Assembly (NCBI RefSeq): GCF_051851475.1
Contig: NZ_JBPUSJ010000003.1
Location: 397,913-461,912, forward strand
Source of the DNA: Carboxylicivirga taeanensis
Lineage (GTDB): Bacteria > Bacteroidota > Bacteroidia > Bacteroidales > Marinilabiliaceae
DNA length: 64,000 bases
Direction: 5' to 3'
In this document: positions 42,636 through 51,278 of the stretch, piece by piece
Position numbering within the stretch: position 1 is the stretch's first letter
Layout: each line of letters opens with the position of its first letter
Program-made: the position numbers and the translations under genes
The notes under the pieces: model-generated
Database searches by the model: none
Told to the model about the DNA's origin: nothing
Seen by the model: the letters and a program-made list of their open reading frames with translations, nothing else

Positions 42636-42643
42636 TATCTTTG
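42636..42643 (+). promoter_or_regulatory. -7 promoter element for the PfkB-family kinase gene
   Basis: TATCTTTG, an exact TAnnTTTG, 49 bases before the ATG at 42692. No good -33 at the standard distance. Confidence 0.42.
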
Positions 42644-42691
42644 TCGAAAATTTTTAGAATAAATTTACCCCAAAATATTAAACGATTAAGT

Positions 42692-43672
42692 ATGAGCAGT
42701 GTATTAGGTTTAGGAAATGCCTTGGTAGATGTACTGGCGGTATTGGAAAACGACCAATTATTGGAAGAATTGAATTTACCAAAGGGAAGTATGCAGTTAG
42801 TGGACGCGGCGGCTGCCCAAAAAGTGAAAGAAGCTACCTCTCATATCAAAAAAGATCTGGCCAGTGGTGGCTCAGCGGCCAACACCATTCATGGCTTGGC
42901 CAGCTTAGGCGTTAAAACAGGCTTTATTGGCAAAATTGGCAAAGACGATCTGGGTCAGGTATTCAAAGCTGATATGACTGCACACAACATCACCCCTCAC
43001 CTATTGGAATCCGATACACAAAGCGGACATGCCAATGCTTTGATTAGTCCCGATTCGGAACGGACGTTTGCGACCTTCCTGGGCGCGGCGGTGGAACTAT
43101 CACAAGATGATTTGGCTGAAGAACTCTTCAAAGGCTATAAATACTTCCATGTGGAAGGTTACCTGGTGCAGAACAAGGCGCTTATCGAAAAAGCCTATCA
43201 GTTAGCCAAAGCCAATGGCCTCATCACCAGTATTGATTTGGCCAGTTTTAATGTAGTGGAAGAGAACCTGGAGTTCTTAACCAAGCTCGTCCATAATTAT
43301 GTAGACATTATTTTTGCCAACGAGGAGGAAGCCAAAGCCTATACTGGTAAAGAAGGCGAAGCAGCCCTTGAGGAGCTGGCAAAGCACACCCAGGTAGCTA
43401 TTCTAAAGCTGGGCAAACAAGGGTCAATGATCAAACGTGCCAACGAAGTTGTAAAAGTGGGTATTATACCAGCCAAAAGTATTGATACAACCGGTGCCGG
43501 TGATTTGTATGCCGCCGGATTTCTGTTTGGTCTGATTCAAAATCTGTCCATCGAAAAATGTGGAAAGATTGGGTCGATCCTATCCGGACATGTTATTGAA
43601 GTGGTTGGACCGAAAATGAACGAAAGCACATGGACTAACATTCAAAAGCTTATAAAAGAAGAATTAAATTAA
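42692..43672 (+). CDS. PfkB/adenosine-kinase family sugar or nucleoside kinase
   Basis: A 326-residue ribokinase-fold enzyme. The start at 42692 (MSSVLGLGNALVDVLA) puts the glycine-rich first strand at the N-terminus; the longer open frame is untranslated leader. LASGGSAANTIHGLASLG and GKIGKDDLG are PfkB signature 1. DTTGAGDLYAAGFLFG carries the catalytic base aspartate. It resembles adenosine kinase-like proteins conserved in Bacteroidetes. Substrate is not certain; adenosine, a purine nucleoside or a sugar are possible. Confidence 0.9.
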   Translation: MSSVLGLGNALVDVLAVLENDQLLEELNLPKGSMQLVDAAAAQKVKEATSHIKKDLASGGSAANTIHGLASLGVKTGFIGKIGKDDLGQVFKADMTAHNITPHLLESDTQSGHANALISPDSERTFATFLGAAVELSQDDLAEELFKGYKYFHVEGYLVQNKALIEKAYQLAKANGLITSIDLASFNVVEENLEFLTKLVHNYVDIIFANEEEAKAYTGKEGEAALEELAKHTQVAILKLGKQGSMIKRANEVVKVGIIPAKSIDTTGAGDLYAAGFLFGLIQNLSIEKCGKIGSILSGHVIEVVGPKMNESTWTNIQKLIKEELN

Positions 43673-43700
43673 TTCGTAAGTAAAAAAGTGCCTTTAATCA

Positions 43701-43731
43701 TTGTTCTTTATTTCAAAGGCCCTTATTTTTG
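43701..43731 (+). promoter_or_regulatory. Promoter of kbl
   Basis: TTG, exactly 20 bp, then TATTTTTG, a full match to the Bacteroidetes consensus, 40 bases before the kbl ATG. This is the best-formed promoter in the window. Confidence 0.7.
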
Positions 43732-43771
43732 ACAACTATAATCGATTAATCACACTGTAAAATAGATAGTC

Positions 43772-44962
43772 ATGTACGGTAAATTTCAGGATTTTCTGAC
43801 CGAAGAAATTGAAGCCATTAAAGAATCTGGTTTATATAAGCAGGAGCGCATCATCACCACGCCACAAGGAGCAGAAATTAATGTTCAGGGGGGAGAACCG
43901 GTGCTTAACTTTTGTGCCAATAACTACCTGGGACTGTCATCTCATCCGCGGGTTGTAAAGGCGGCTCAAAAAGCGTTAGACACCCATGGATATGGCATGT
44001 CGTCGGTGCGTTTTATTTGTGGTACCCAGGATATCCATAAGCAATTAGAAGCAAAAATTGCGGATTTCTTTGGCATGGAAGATACCATTTTGTATGCTGC
44101 TTGTTTTGATGCCAATGGCGGGGTATTTGAACCTCTTTTTTCGGCCGAAGATGCCATTATTTCCGACGAGCTGAACCACGCTTCAATCATCGACGGAGTG
44201 CGCTTGTGTAAAGCCGCCCGCTACCGCTACAAGCATGCCGACATGGCTGATTTGGAAGCGCAGTTGAAAGCCGCACAAGCACAACGTTTCCGCATCATTG
44301 TTACCGACGGCGTCTTCTCCATGGACGGTGACATTGCCAAACTGGATCAGATTTGTGATTTAGCTGAAAAATACGATGCACTGGTGATGGTGGACGATAG
44401 TCACTCATCAGGTTTCATCGGTCAAACAGGTCGCGGTACACATGAGTACCACAACTGCATGGATCGTGTGGATATCATTACCGGAACTTTAGGTAAAGCC
44501 CTTGGTGGTGCATTAGGTGGCTACACAACCGGTAAAAAAGAAATCATCGACATGCTGCGTCAGCGCTCACGTCCGTATTTATTCTCTAACTCGCTGGCGC
44601 CTTCGATTATTGGTGCTGCATTGGAGATTTTCGACATGTTGACGGAGTCAACTGATTTACGCGACAAAGTGATTTCAAACGCTGAGTACTTCAAGGCTAA
44701 AATTGTGGAGGCCGGGTTTGATATCAAGCCAACGGAATCGGCTATTGTGGCATTAATGCTATACGATGCAAAACTATCTCAGGAGTTTGCAGCCCGCTTA
44801 TTAGATGAAGGCATTTACGTTATCGGTTTCTACTACCCGGTAGTACCAAAAGGCCAGGCTCGTATCCGCATTCAGATATCGGCTGCACATGAACAGCACC
44901 ACTTGGATAAAGCCATTGCTGCTTTCGTTAAGATTGGTAAGGAATTGAAGGTGATTGAGTAG
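43772..44962 (+). CDS. kbl: Glycine C-acetyltransferase (2-amino-3-ketobutyrate CoA ligase)
   Basis: A 396-residue PLP-dependent alpha-oxoamine synthase. It cleaves 2-amino-3-ketobutyrate with CoA to glycine and acetyl-CoA in threonine breakdown. The Schiff-base lysine is about 242 (GTLGKALGG), and the cofactor pocket shows NFCANNYLGL, SDELNHASIIDG and VDDSHSSGF. GYGMSSVRFICGTQDIHKQL is typical of Kbl and not of BioF. Threonine dehydrogenase is not adjacent. It has its own promoter and a hairpin terminator, so it is a single-gene unit. Confidence 0.95.
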   Translation: MYGKFQDFLTEEIEAIKESGLYKQERIITTPQGAEINVQGGEPVLNFCANNYLGLSSHPRVVKAAQKALDTHGYGMSSVRFICGTQDIHKQLEAKIADFFGMEDTILYAACFDANGGVFEPLFSAEDAIISDELNHASIIDGVRLCKAARYRYKHADMADLEAQLKAAQAQRFRIIVTDGVFSMDGDIAKLDQICDLAEKYDALVMVDDSHSSGFIGQTGRGTHEYHNCMDRVDIITGTLGKALGGALGGYTTGKKEIIDMLRQRSRPYLFSNSLAPSIIGAALEIFDMLTESTDLRDKVISNAEYFKAKIVEAGFDIKPTESAIVALMLYDAKLSQEFAARLLDEGIYVIGFYYPVVPKGQARIRIQISAAHEQHHLDKAIAAFVKIGKELKVIE

Positions 44963-44995
44963 TCAATAACAACAGCTCAACCAATACAATAAAGC

Positions 44996-45022
44996 AAGGG
45001 TCACCCAAACGGGTGGCCCTTA
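44996..45022. terminator. Hairpin terminator between kbl and the ankyrin gene
   Basis: AAGGGTCACCC and GGGTGGCCCTT form an 11-bp stem with one G-T pair and a short AAAC loop, suited to both convergent genes. Confidence 0.85.
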
Positions 45023-45031
45023 TTCGTTTTG

Positions 45032-46870
45032 TCATAAATCTGCGGCGATACGCTTTTTAAGCTGACCATTCAATTCCTCCAGAAGCTTATAAGTTTCCGG
45101 GTAACGGGAGGCATATAATTTATAGTGCTCATCATGATGCAAACGATCATCAATTATATCCTGCAGCGTTTGTCCCTGGTAATTGACTAATCGTGTATTC
45201 AGTCGCTCCCAATCCTTTGTCAATAATCCCAGGCAAGATTTTGTCAGCTCATCGTTACCCGATCGAATCTGTAAATTCAGCAGCACATCCATCAAAGGGC
45301 TATTGCCTGCGGCATCCTGAATATTCACATCGGTATCCGGATGATCGACCAATACCTCAAGCAGTACCGGATGATTATTTCTTGCGGCGTGATGCAAAGC
45401 GCTCAATCCTTCCCCATCCCGGGCATTGGGGTTACACCTGCTTACACTGATCAATTGCTTCAATAAAATGGCACGCAATTGCGCATTGGAAGCAATTTCT
45501 GATTGCGCGTACCCGTATGGCCGGTGACGCGTATCACACAGCGCCGTTATGGGCAATAAGTGCTCTTGTCGTCCATTCAAATTCGCCTCATGGTCGATGC
45601 ACAATTGAATATTCTCAACAAAAAACGCACTATCAAGCCTCGATACATTAAAGTCAACCTGATTAATCATTTTCCATAGCTCATGGGTGGCTCCTCCATT
45701 AAATCCGGGCTGCGGCATTAACTGCTCTACAAGTTCGTCATTATCGTCATCCAGCCAGTTCTTACGCGCTGCATAATCATAGGCCGTGTAGAGCACATTA
45801 TTCTGGTGACTGAGCTGAAGATCCGGTCGTTTTAAAAACAGCCTGATGAGCTCAAGTCCCCGTTGACTGATGCGATTAACACCAGGCTCATAGCGCATCA
45901 GGTAGTCTTGCAAGGCGGTATTCCCATAGTAAAAATTAGCCCGGTTAATTGCACAATCATCCTGCTCGAGCAGGGCGTTAATCAGCTGAACATCGTGCCA
46001 CTGAGATGCCCATCTCCCTGTTGTCTCACTTTTTATGTAGTATGGCGACATAGCATAATGCAATGCGGTATTCCCCAAGGCATCCTGCCGGTTAAGGTCA
46101 ATATTTGGCAGCTTAAGGGCTTCCTTCAGCAATGACAGCCGCTGCCTGTCGTTATAATTTGCCCACTGTTTGAGTAAAAAAAGACGATGCAGAGGCGTTT
46201 GCCCCACACTATCCTGCTGATTCCAGTAGCACTCTGTCCAGCCCCGATATTTTCCTTTCAAACGAAGGGTTAAGCGGGTCCATTCGCCCTCATCAACCTG
46301 CCTGTTAAGGTTCGCATCATTAAACAGTAATAAATAGATTTCTCCCTGTGTAAAATCTTTAACAGCTTCAGTATACGAGCCTAAGCGTAATGAGTCCACT
46401 TTAAACGCCACCGTCAGCTGGTTACCTTGCTCCGAAAGGCACTTCACCCGCTTACTATCTTCATCATCATAAAACAGGTAATGATGGGCATTGGGGTTAA
46501 AAACAAGTGCCTCGTAGCGGCCACTTCGGGCGGGTGCCATTCCGGTGCCCAAGCTAAAGCACGGGACTTCATCTGCCGGCATACCCGCCTGAATGGTAGG
46601 CACCTGACTGGCACTATAAAAAGCAGCGATCCGCATCGCATGGAACTGCTTATTATCAGGATTATACCTCTGCATGTTGAATTGTAAGGCAAAGGCGTCT
46701 GCCTCCACTTCAATCGTAACCTGCCCAGGTGATAAGGGTTGTTTTTGCCCTTGTTGATCGAACCAGGCAACAACCGCCGATTCAGGCTTTGTTTTCAATA
46801 TTTTACAGCCACCCGACAGTAAGAGCAGTCCACTGATTAAACAATAGTATTTTGTAATTCGTATCATCAT
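45032..46870 (-). CDS. Ankyrin-repeat lipoprotein
   Basis: A 612-residue lipoprotein with a lipobox near residue 22 (LLLLSGGC). The first 200 residues are beta-rich (a sandwich-like domain of unknown type). The rest has at least five ankyrin repeats, seen as GQTPLHRLFLL, GNTALHYAMSP, GNTALQDYLMR, GLSALHHAARNNHPVLLEVL and GNSPLMDVLLNL. Ankyrin repeats in an exported, membrane-anchored bacterial protein suggest protein binding in the periplasm or at the surface. Its partner is unknown. Converges on kbl. Confidence 0.78.
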   Translation of the reverse strand: MMIRITKYYCLISGLLLLSGGCKILKTKPESAVVAWFDQQGQKQPLSPGQVTIEVEADAFALQFNMQRYNPDNKQFHAMRIAAFYSASQVPTIQAGMPADEVPCFSLGTGMAPARSGRYEALVFNPNAHHYLFYDDEDSKRVKCLSEQGNQLTVAFKVDSLRLGSYTEAVKDFTQGEIYLLLFNDANLNRQVDEGEWTRLTLRLKGKYRGWTECYWNQQDSVGQTPLHRLFLLKQWANYNDRQRLSLLKEALKLPNIDLNRQDALGNTALHYAMSPYYIKSETTGRWASQWHDVQLINALLEQDDCAINRANFYYGNTALQDYLMRYEPGVNRISQRGLELIRLFLKRPDLQLSHQNNVLYTAYDYAARKNWLDDDNDELVEQLMPQPGFNGGATHELWKMINQVDFNVSRLDSAFFVENIQLCIDHEANLNGRQEHLLPITALCDTRHRPYGYAQSEIASNAQLRAILLKQLISVSRCNPNARDGEGLSALHHAARNNHPVLLEVLVDHPDTDVNIQDAAGNSPLMDVLLNLQIRSGNDELTKSCLGLLTKDWERLNTRLVNYQGQTLQDIIDDRLHHDEHYKLYASRYPETYKLLEELNGQLKKRIAADL

Positions 46871-46976
46871 TTTGAATAAAGAGTGGTTGCGCTAAAACAC
46901 AACCATACCAGTAGCAAACTCAATTTTATGAGTCACCAACTAAAACTCTGAAATTTATAATGGCTAAATGCCCGGT

Positions 46977-47345
46977 CTATCGTATTTCCTTACCAAAGGG
47001 TACCAAAGCAATGTGTGCTAATTTGAAATGCTGACGCGCAAATGGAATACCTATGATGGTAATGGCCAGCACAATGCCAAACAGCAAGTGAGAAAGGGAG
47101 ATCCAGATACCTCCAATAAAAATCCATATCACATTCATCAGGGTGCTCAGGCATCCCGAGGCCTGTGGGCGCTCAACCACCTGACTGCCAAAAGGCCAAA
47201 GAGCCAGCATACCCAACTTCATGGTTTGTAGTCCGAATGGAATACCAACGATAGTTAGCATCAGCAATAAGCTGGAAATAAAATATTCGATTGCCGTAAT
47301 AAGCCCACCGAAGAGCAGCCAGATTATATTCCCAAGAATTGACAT
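46977..47345 (-). CDS. YccF domain-containing membrane protein
   Basis: A 122-residue inner-membrane protein made of two copies of the YccF motif. The first is NIIWLLFGGLITAIEYFISS with VGIPFGLQTMKLGMLALWPFG; the second is NVIWIFIGGIWISLSHLLFG with IGIPFARQHFKLAHIALVPFG. Each has two hydrophobic stretches. The role of YccF proteins is not established. Confidence 0.93.
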   Translation of the reverse strand: MSILGNIIWLLFGGLITAIEYFISSLLLMLTIVGIPFGLQTMKLGMLALWPFGSQVVERPQASGCLSTLMNVIWIFIGGIWISLSHLLFGIVLAITIIGIPFARQHFKLAHIALVPFGKEIR

Positions 47346-47470
47346 AGTGTATGAATTAGGACTGGATTTTGATGTTCAAAACCCGCATTGGTTACTGATT
47401 AATCGTTAACAATGACATCAAAACTAATAAACATTTTCTATTTTAAGCCATTAAATACAAAACATTGAAT

Positions 47471-48115
47471 ATGCGAATTATCTTCAGCCTCCTGTTCGTT
47501 ACCCTACTTGGCCATTTGCAGGCGCAGGACTATTATTTAGGTGGTAAAATAGGCTATTCGTTCCCCACCAACATTGGAAATTCAGATAAAGAAAATGGGT
47601 TTGCCCATTATGCGGCTAATGGCTGGCAACTGGCCTTAACAGGCAAGTGGTTTTATAACGAAAGCTTGTCGCTGGGTGGTGATTTGGGGTACCAATATCA
47701 GGGCAAGGGAGATATATGGAACGTAAATAACCGGGGCGAAGTAGATGCCACCTATCAGACCATACGCCTTTTACTCAACGGCACCTATTATTTTAACCAA
47801 AGTGATGCCCGCCCCTATCTCGGTGTATCCTTTGGGGCCTACTACCTGATTAACACCCTAAACTTTAAGGCCAACAGTATCAATAACGAATCGGTTGCCT
47901 ATACAGCCAAACACTGGAAACCAGGTGTTGCCCCGCAACTTGGCATTTTGATTGATTTATCGCGAAAAACGCTACTGGACATCCATGTACAAATGGACAT
48001 TATCGCTCAAATGGAAGCCATCTATCATCCTGATGCAATACCAGATTATACAGAAAACCCGCATGAAAAACAGAATCAGATAAGCCTCAACATTGGCCTT
48101 CTGTTTGGGCTTTAA
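47471..48115 (+). CDS. Outer-membrane beta-barrel protein (OmpA-like/PorT-type barrel)
   Basis: A 214-residue exported barrel. ATG at 47471 gives the signal peptide MRIIFSLLFVTLLGHLQAQ; a TTG two codons upstream is less likely. Strands such as YYLGGKIGYSFP, LSLGGDLGYQYQ, RPYLGVSFGAYYLI and a C-terminal NIGLLFGL are typical of eight-stranded Bacteroidetes barrels. Its stop codon overlaps the stop of the convergent kinase gene, so the two coding regions share four bases. Confidence 0.82.
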   Translation: MRIIFSLLFVTLLGHLQAQDYYLGGKIGYSFPTNIGNSDKENGFAHYAANGWQLALTGKWFYNESLSLGGDLGYQYQGKGDIWNVNNRGEVDATYQTIRLLLNGTYYFNQSDARPYLGVSFGAYYLINTLNFKANSINNESVAYTAKHWKPGVAPQLGILIDLSRKTLLDIHVQMDIIAQMEAIYHPDAIPDYTENPHEKQNQISLNIGLLFGL

Positions 48116-48726
48116 AACAAGCCATGTAACTCAGCATTCACCTTATCGATGATCATACTCAGGTCGGTCTTATTCTTTATAAAATCGATTTCGTTGGCGT
48201 TAATAATAAGCAACTTTCCCTTGGTATATTTTTCAATCCAGGCCTCGTAACGCTCGTTCAGCCGCTTCAGGTAGTCGAGTCGAATATTATTTTCATAGTT
48301 ACGCCCCCGCATTTGTATTTGCTCCACAAGTGTTGGAATGGATGCCCGCAGGTAAATAAGCAAATCGGGTGGCTGCACAAAGCTGCTCATTAGCTCAAAC
48401 AGCGATTCATAATTTTCAAAATCGCGTCGGCTCATCAGCCCCATATCGAAAAGATTAGGGGCGAAAATATAGGCATCTTCGTAAATGGTTCGGTCCTGAA
48501 TAACCGTTTTTCCGACATTGCGTATTTCTTGCACAGAAGAAAACCGACTCTTTAAAAAATAAATCTGAAGGTTGAACGACCACCGGGTCATGTCCTCATA
48601 AAAATCAGGCAGATAAGGGTTTTCATCAACGTCTTCAAAATGAGCATCCCACCCGAAATGGTGAGCCAGCAACTCGGTTAAGGAGGTTTTACCCGACCCT
48701 ATATTTCCTGCAACAGCAATATGCAT
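48112..48726 (-). CDS. Deoxynucleoside kinase
   Basis: A 204-residue deoxyadenosine/deoxyguanosine-type kinase of the salvage pathway. The P-loop is GNIGSGKTSLTELL at residues 7-20; the DRTIYEDAYIF segment carries the ERS/DRS-like motif; the lid has RGRNYENNI. N-terminal Met sits directly before the P-loop strand, so the start is sure. It is 11 bases downstream of the GH3 family gene on the same strand. Substrate preference (dA, dG or dC) is not visible. Confidence 0.92.
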   Translation of the reverse strand: MHIAVAGNIGSGKTSLTELLAHHFGWDAHFEDVDENPYLPDFYEDMTRWSFNLQIYFLKSRFSSVQEIRNVGKTVIQDRTIYEDAYIFAPNLFDMGLMSRRDFENYESLFELMSSFVQPPDLLIYLRASIPTLVEQIQMRGRNYENNIRLDYLKRLNERYEAWIEKYTKGKLLIINANEIDFIKNKTDLSMIIDKVNAELHGLF

Positions 48727-48737
48727 ATGTTATGTAT

Positions 48738-50249
48738 CTAAAGATTTAACTTTAATAACTCATCAATATACTCCCGGTTGTTGGCCAGTCGTGGCACCTT
48801 ATTCTGTCCGCCCAGCTTGTTTTTACTTTTCAGCCAGTCCATAAATAAATTCGGACGGGCTACGGTAACTTGTGGGCCGTCGAGGGTAATGTTTTTGTAG
48901 CGTTTCGCCTCATAATCACTATTTAAATCCTGCAAGGTTTTATCCAGCAATTCAGTAAAGTTCTCGAGTGAAGCAGGCATCACATCAAACTCTATCAACC
49001 ACTCATGCGCTCCTTTCGTTTCTTCATCCATAAATACCGGTGCCGCAGTGTATTCTTTAATAACCGCATTGGTTACCGTGCAGGCTTTTTCTAAAGCACG
49101 CTCCGCATTTTCAATCATCAGCTCTTCGCCAAACGCATTGATATAATGCTTGGTACGTCCGGTAATCACAATTTTATGCGGGTGCAAGGAGGTAAAGCGC
49201 ACTGTGTCGCCAATCATGTAACGCCACAAACCACTATTGGTGGTTATCAGCATGGCATAATCAACTCCCAGCTCCACATCGTCTATTCGTTTGGCATCGG
49301 GATGTGGATGGGTAATCTGATTCAGTGGTACAAACTCATAAAACACTCCATAGTCGAGCATTAGCAACATCCCCGGATCGGTCAAATCATCCTGGATACC
49401 AAAAAAGCCTTCTGAGGCATTATAGGTTTCCATGTAATTCATCTTATCCGTTGGAATCAGTTCTTTATACTGCTTTCGGTAAGGTGTAAAGTTAATGCCT
49501 CCGTGCATGAACAACTCCAGATTGGGCCATATTTCCAACAGGTTCGACTTGCCGGTTTGTTTTAAGAGGTGTTTAATCAAAACCAGAAACCAGCTGGGTA
49601 CACCTGCCAATGAAGTAACATTATCTTTAATAGTCGTTTCGGTAATTTTATCCAGTTTAGCTTCCCATTCATCCATTAAAGCGATGGATTGTTCGGGCGT
49701 GCGGGCGAAATGTGTCCAGAAAGGCAAATTCTCTATCAAAATGGCCGACAAGTCGCCATAGTAACTTTCATTGCTGAAGTTATTTATCTGATGACTCCCT
49801 CCCAGCGTGAGGCATTTGCCACTAAACATATCCGAATCGGGATTATTCTGCAGGTACAAGGCCACAACATCTTTACCGCCTCTAAAATGACAGTTCTCCA
49901 AAGTTTCTTTGGTTACCGGGATAAACTTACTCTTGGTAGAAGTGGTACCAGAACTTTTTGCAAACCACTTAATGTCGCCGGGCCAAAGTAAATTGTTTTC
50001 ACCCTGTCTGAGCCGTTCTACAAAGGGTCGAAGGCCTTCGTAATCCTGAACGGGTACCCGCTCAGCAAACGCTCTGTAGCTTGTGATACTCCTAAAATCC
50101 AACTCCTTACCAAAAGTGGTGTTCTTTGCCGTCTCAATAAGTCGCAAAAGCTCTCCCTTTTGCACCTCCTCCGGATTCTTCTTAAAATGCTCGATCTGCG
50201 ACAGCCTTCGCGTATTGACCAATGATACAATTGAACTTAGTATGGGCAT
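48738..50249 (-). CDS. GH3 auxin-responsive promoter family protein (acyl-adenylate type)
   Basis: A 503-residue bacterial member of the GH3 family, related to plant amido synthetases of the firefly luciferase superfamily. Features: the N-terminal FKKNPEEVQKGELLRLIE, an ATP-binding motif KSSGTTSTKSKFIPVT, YNASEGFFG and GLWRYMIGDTVRFT, and the C-terminal GRTKHYINAFGEELMIENAE. The start MPILSSI at 50249 is preferred; upstream residues are untypical. Acid and amine substrates are unknown. Upstream there is a one-mismatch -7 (TGTCTTTG at 50308-50315). Confidence 0.9.
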   Translation of the reverse strand: MPILSSIVSLVNTRRLSQIEHFKKNPEEVQKGELLRLIETAKNTTFGKELDFRSITSYRAFAERVPVQDYEGLRPFVERLRQGENNLLWPGDIKWFAKSSGTTSTKSKFIPVTKETLENCHFRGGKDVVALYLQNNPDSDMFSGKCLTLGGSHQINNFSNESYYGDLSAILIENLPFWTHFARTPEQSIALMDEWEAKLDKITETTIKDNVTSLAGVPSWFLVLIKHLLKQTGKSNLLEIWPNLELFMHGGINFTPYRKQYKELIPTDKMNYMETYNASEGFFGIQDDLTDPGMLLMLDYGVFYEFVPLNQITHPHPDAKRIDDVELGVDYAMLITTNSGLWRYMIGDTVRFTSLHPHKIVITGRTKHYINAFGEELMIENAERALEKACTVTNAVIKEYTAAPVFMDEETKGAHEWLIEFDVMPASLENFTELLDKTLQDLNSDYEAKRYKNITLDGPQVTVARPNLFMDWLKSKNKLGGQNKVPRLANNREYIDELLKLNL

Positions 50250-50508
50250 ATAGTGTTTTTCGGTTTGCTGTAATTTAACTCTATTCAACTTTGTGGCATC
50301 CCGCTAACAAAGACAGGAATCAACCAACAGGGACTAAAGATAATTAAAAATGGTTTGTGTCTGAGAGAAGTGATAGCTATTCTGTTACTCTATTTCAAAG
50401 GAAATTGTTCTGTAAAGCAGACAAGGCATCCCACGGAAAACAGTTCTGAAAAAAACTCATTTTACAAATTCTAAAACCCACCACTTACCTACCTCATTAT
50501 CTGACGTT

Positions 50509-50545
50509 ATAAATCTGGTCTATTCATGTTATAGTTACTATCTAT
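50509..50545. promoter_or_regulatory. OxyR-type binding site upstream of ahpC
   Basis: Four half-sites in register: ATAA-N7-CTAT-N7-ATAG-N7-CTAT. The OxyR consensus is ATAG-N7-CTAT-N7-ATAG-N7-CTAT, so only one base in the sixteen defined positions differs. The second pair also keeps the T and A inside the spacer (ATAGTTACTATCTAT). It ends at the -33 element of the ahpC promoter. Confidence 0.82.
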
Positions 50546-50576
50546 TTGGTTGATGATGGAATGATCTGTAGTTTCG
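50545..50576 (+). promoter_or_regulatory. Promoter of ahpC
   Basis: TTTG at 50545-50548, 20 bp, then TAGTTTCG (one mismatch from TAnnTTTG). It adjoins the OxyR-type site, the position for contact activation. It leaves a leader of about 45 bases. Confidence 0.6.
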
Positions 50577-50627
50577 CTTCTGTAAAAATCAAACAACAAA
50601 AAGTATTAACATTTAAACATTATAACT

Positions 50628-51191
50628 ATGTCACAAATTGGAAAACAGATTGTAGATTTTGAAGTACAAGCATACGTAAACGAAGAATTCAAAACCGTAA
50701 AAAAAGAAGATGTTTTAGGTAAATGGTCTATCTTCTTCTTCTACCCGGCCGACTTTACTTTTGTATGCCCAACCGAGTTGGAAGATTTAGCAAACTCATA
50801 CGAGGAGTTCAAAGCAACCGGTGCTGAAATCTATTCTGTATCAACCGACACACATTTTGTTCATAAGGCATGGCACGATACATCCGATACCATTAAAAAA
50901 ATTAAGTACCCAATGTTAGCCGATCCAACCGGTGTATTATCACGCGGCTTCGATGTGATGATTGAAGAAGTTGGTTTGGCCGAACGCGGAACATTCATTG
51001 TTAACCCCGAAGGTGAAATTGTATCGTACGAAGTAATTGCCGGTAATGTAGGTCGAAATGCTGATGAATTGCTACGCAAGTTAAAAGCGCTTCAGTTTGT
51101 TGAAAAGCATCCTTCAGAAGTTTGTCCGGCTAAATGGAAAGAGGGGAACGAAACCCTTAAGCCCAATATTGACTTAGTAGGCAAAATCTAA
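50628..51191 (+). CDS. ahpC: Alkyl hydroperoxide reductase peroxiredoxin
   Basis: A 187-residue 2-Cys peroxiredoxin reducing H2O2 and organic peroxides. The peroxidatic cysteine is at 47 in DFTFVCPTE and the resolving cysteine at about 166 in EVCPAKW, both in standard places. Length matches AhpC exactly. An OxyR-type site and promoter precede it, and ahpF follows 87 bases later, so induction by peroxide as a pair is likely. Confidence 0.98.
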   Translation: MSQIGKQIVDFEVQAYVNEEFKTVKKEDVLGKWSIFFFYPADFTFVCPTELEDLANSYEEFKATGAEIYSVSTDTHFVHKAWHDTSDTIKKIKYPMLADPTGVLSRGFDVMIEEVGLAERGTFIVNPEGEIVSYEVIAGNVGRNADELLRKLKALQFVEKHPSEVCPAKWKEGNETLKPNIDLVGKI

Positions 51192-51278
51192 TACTAGGCT
51201 GGCGGATGTTTCCCATGAAGACATCCGCCATTTTTCTCCCAATAAAAATCCCAGCATTCCGAACTTAAAACAGAACAC

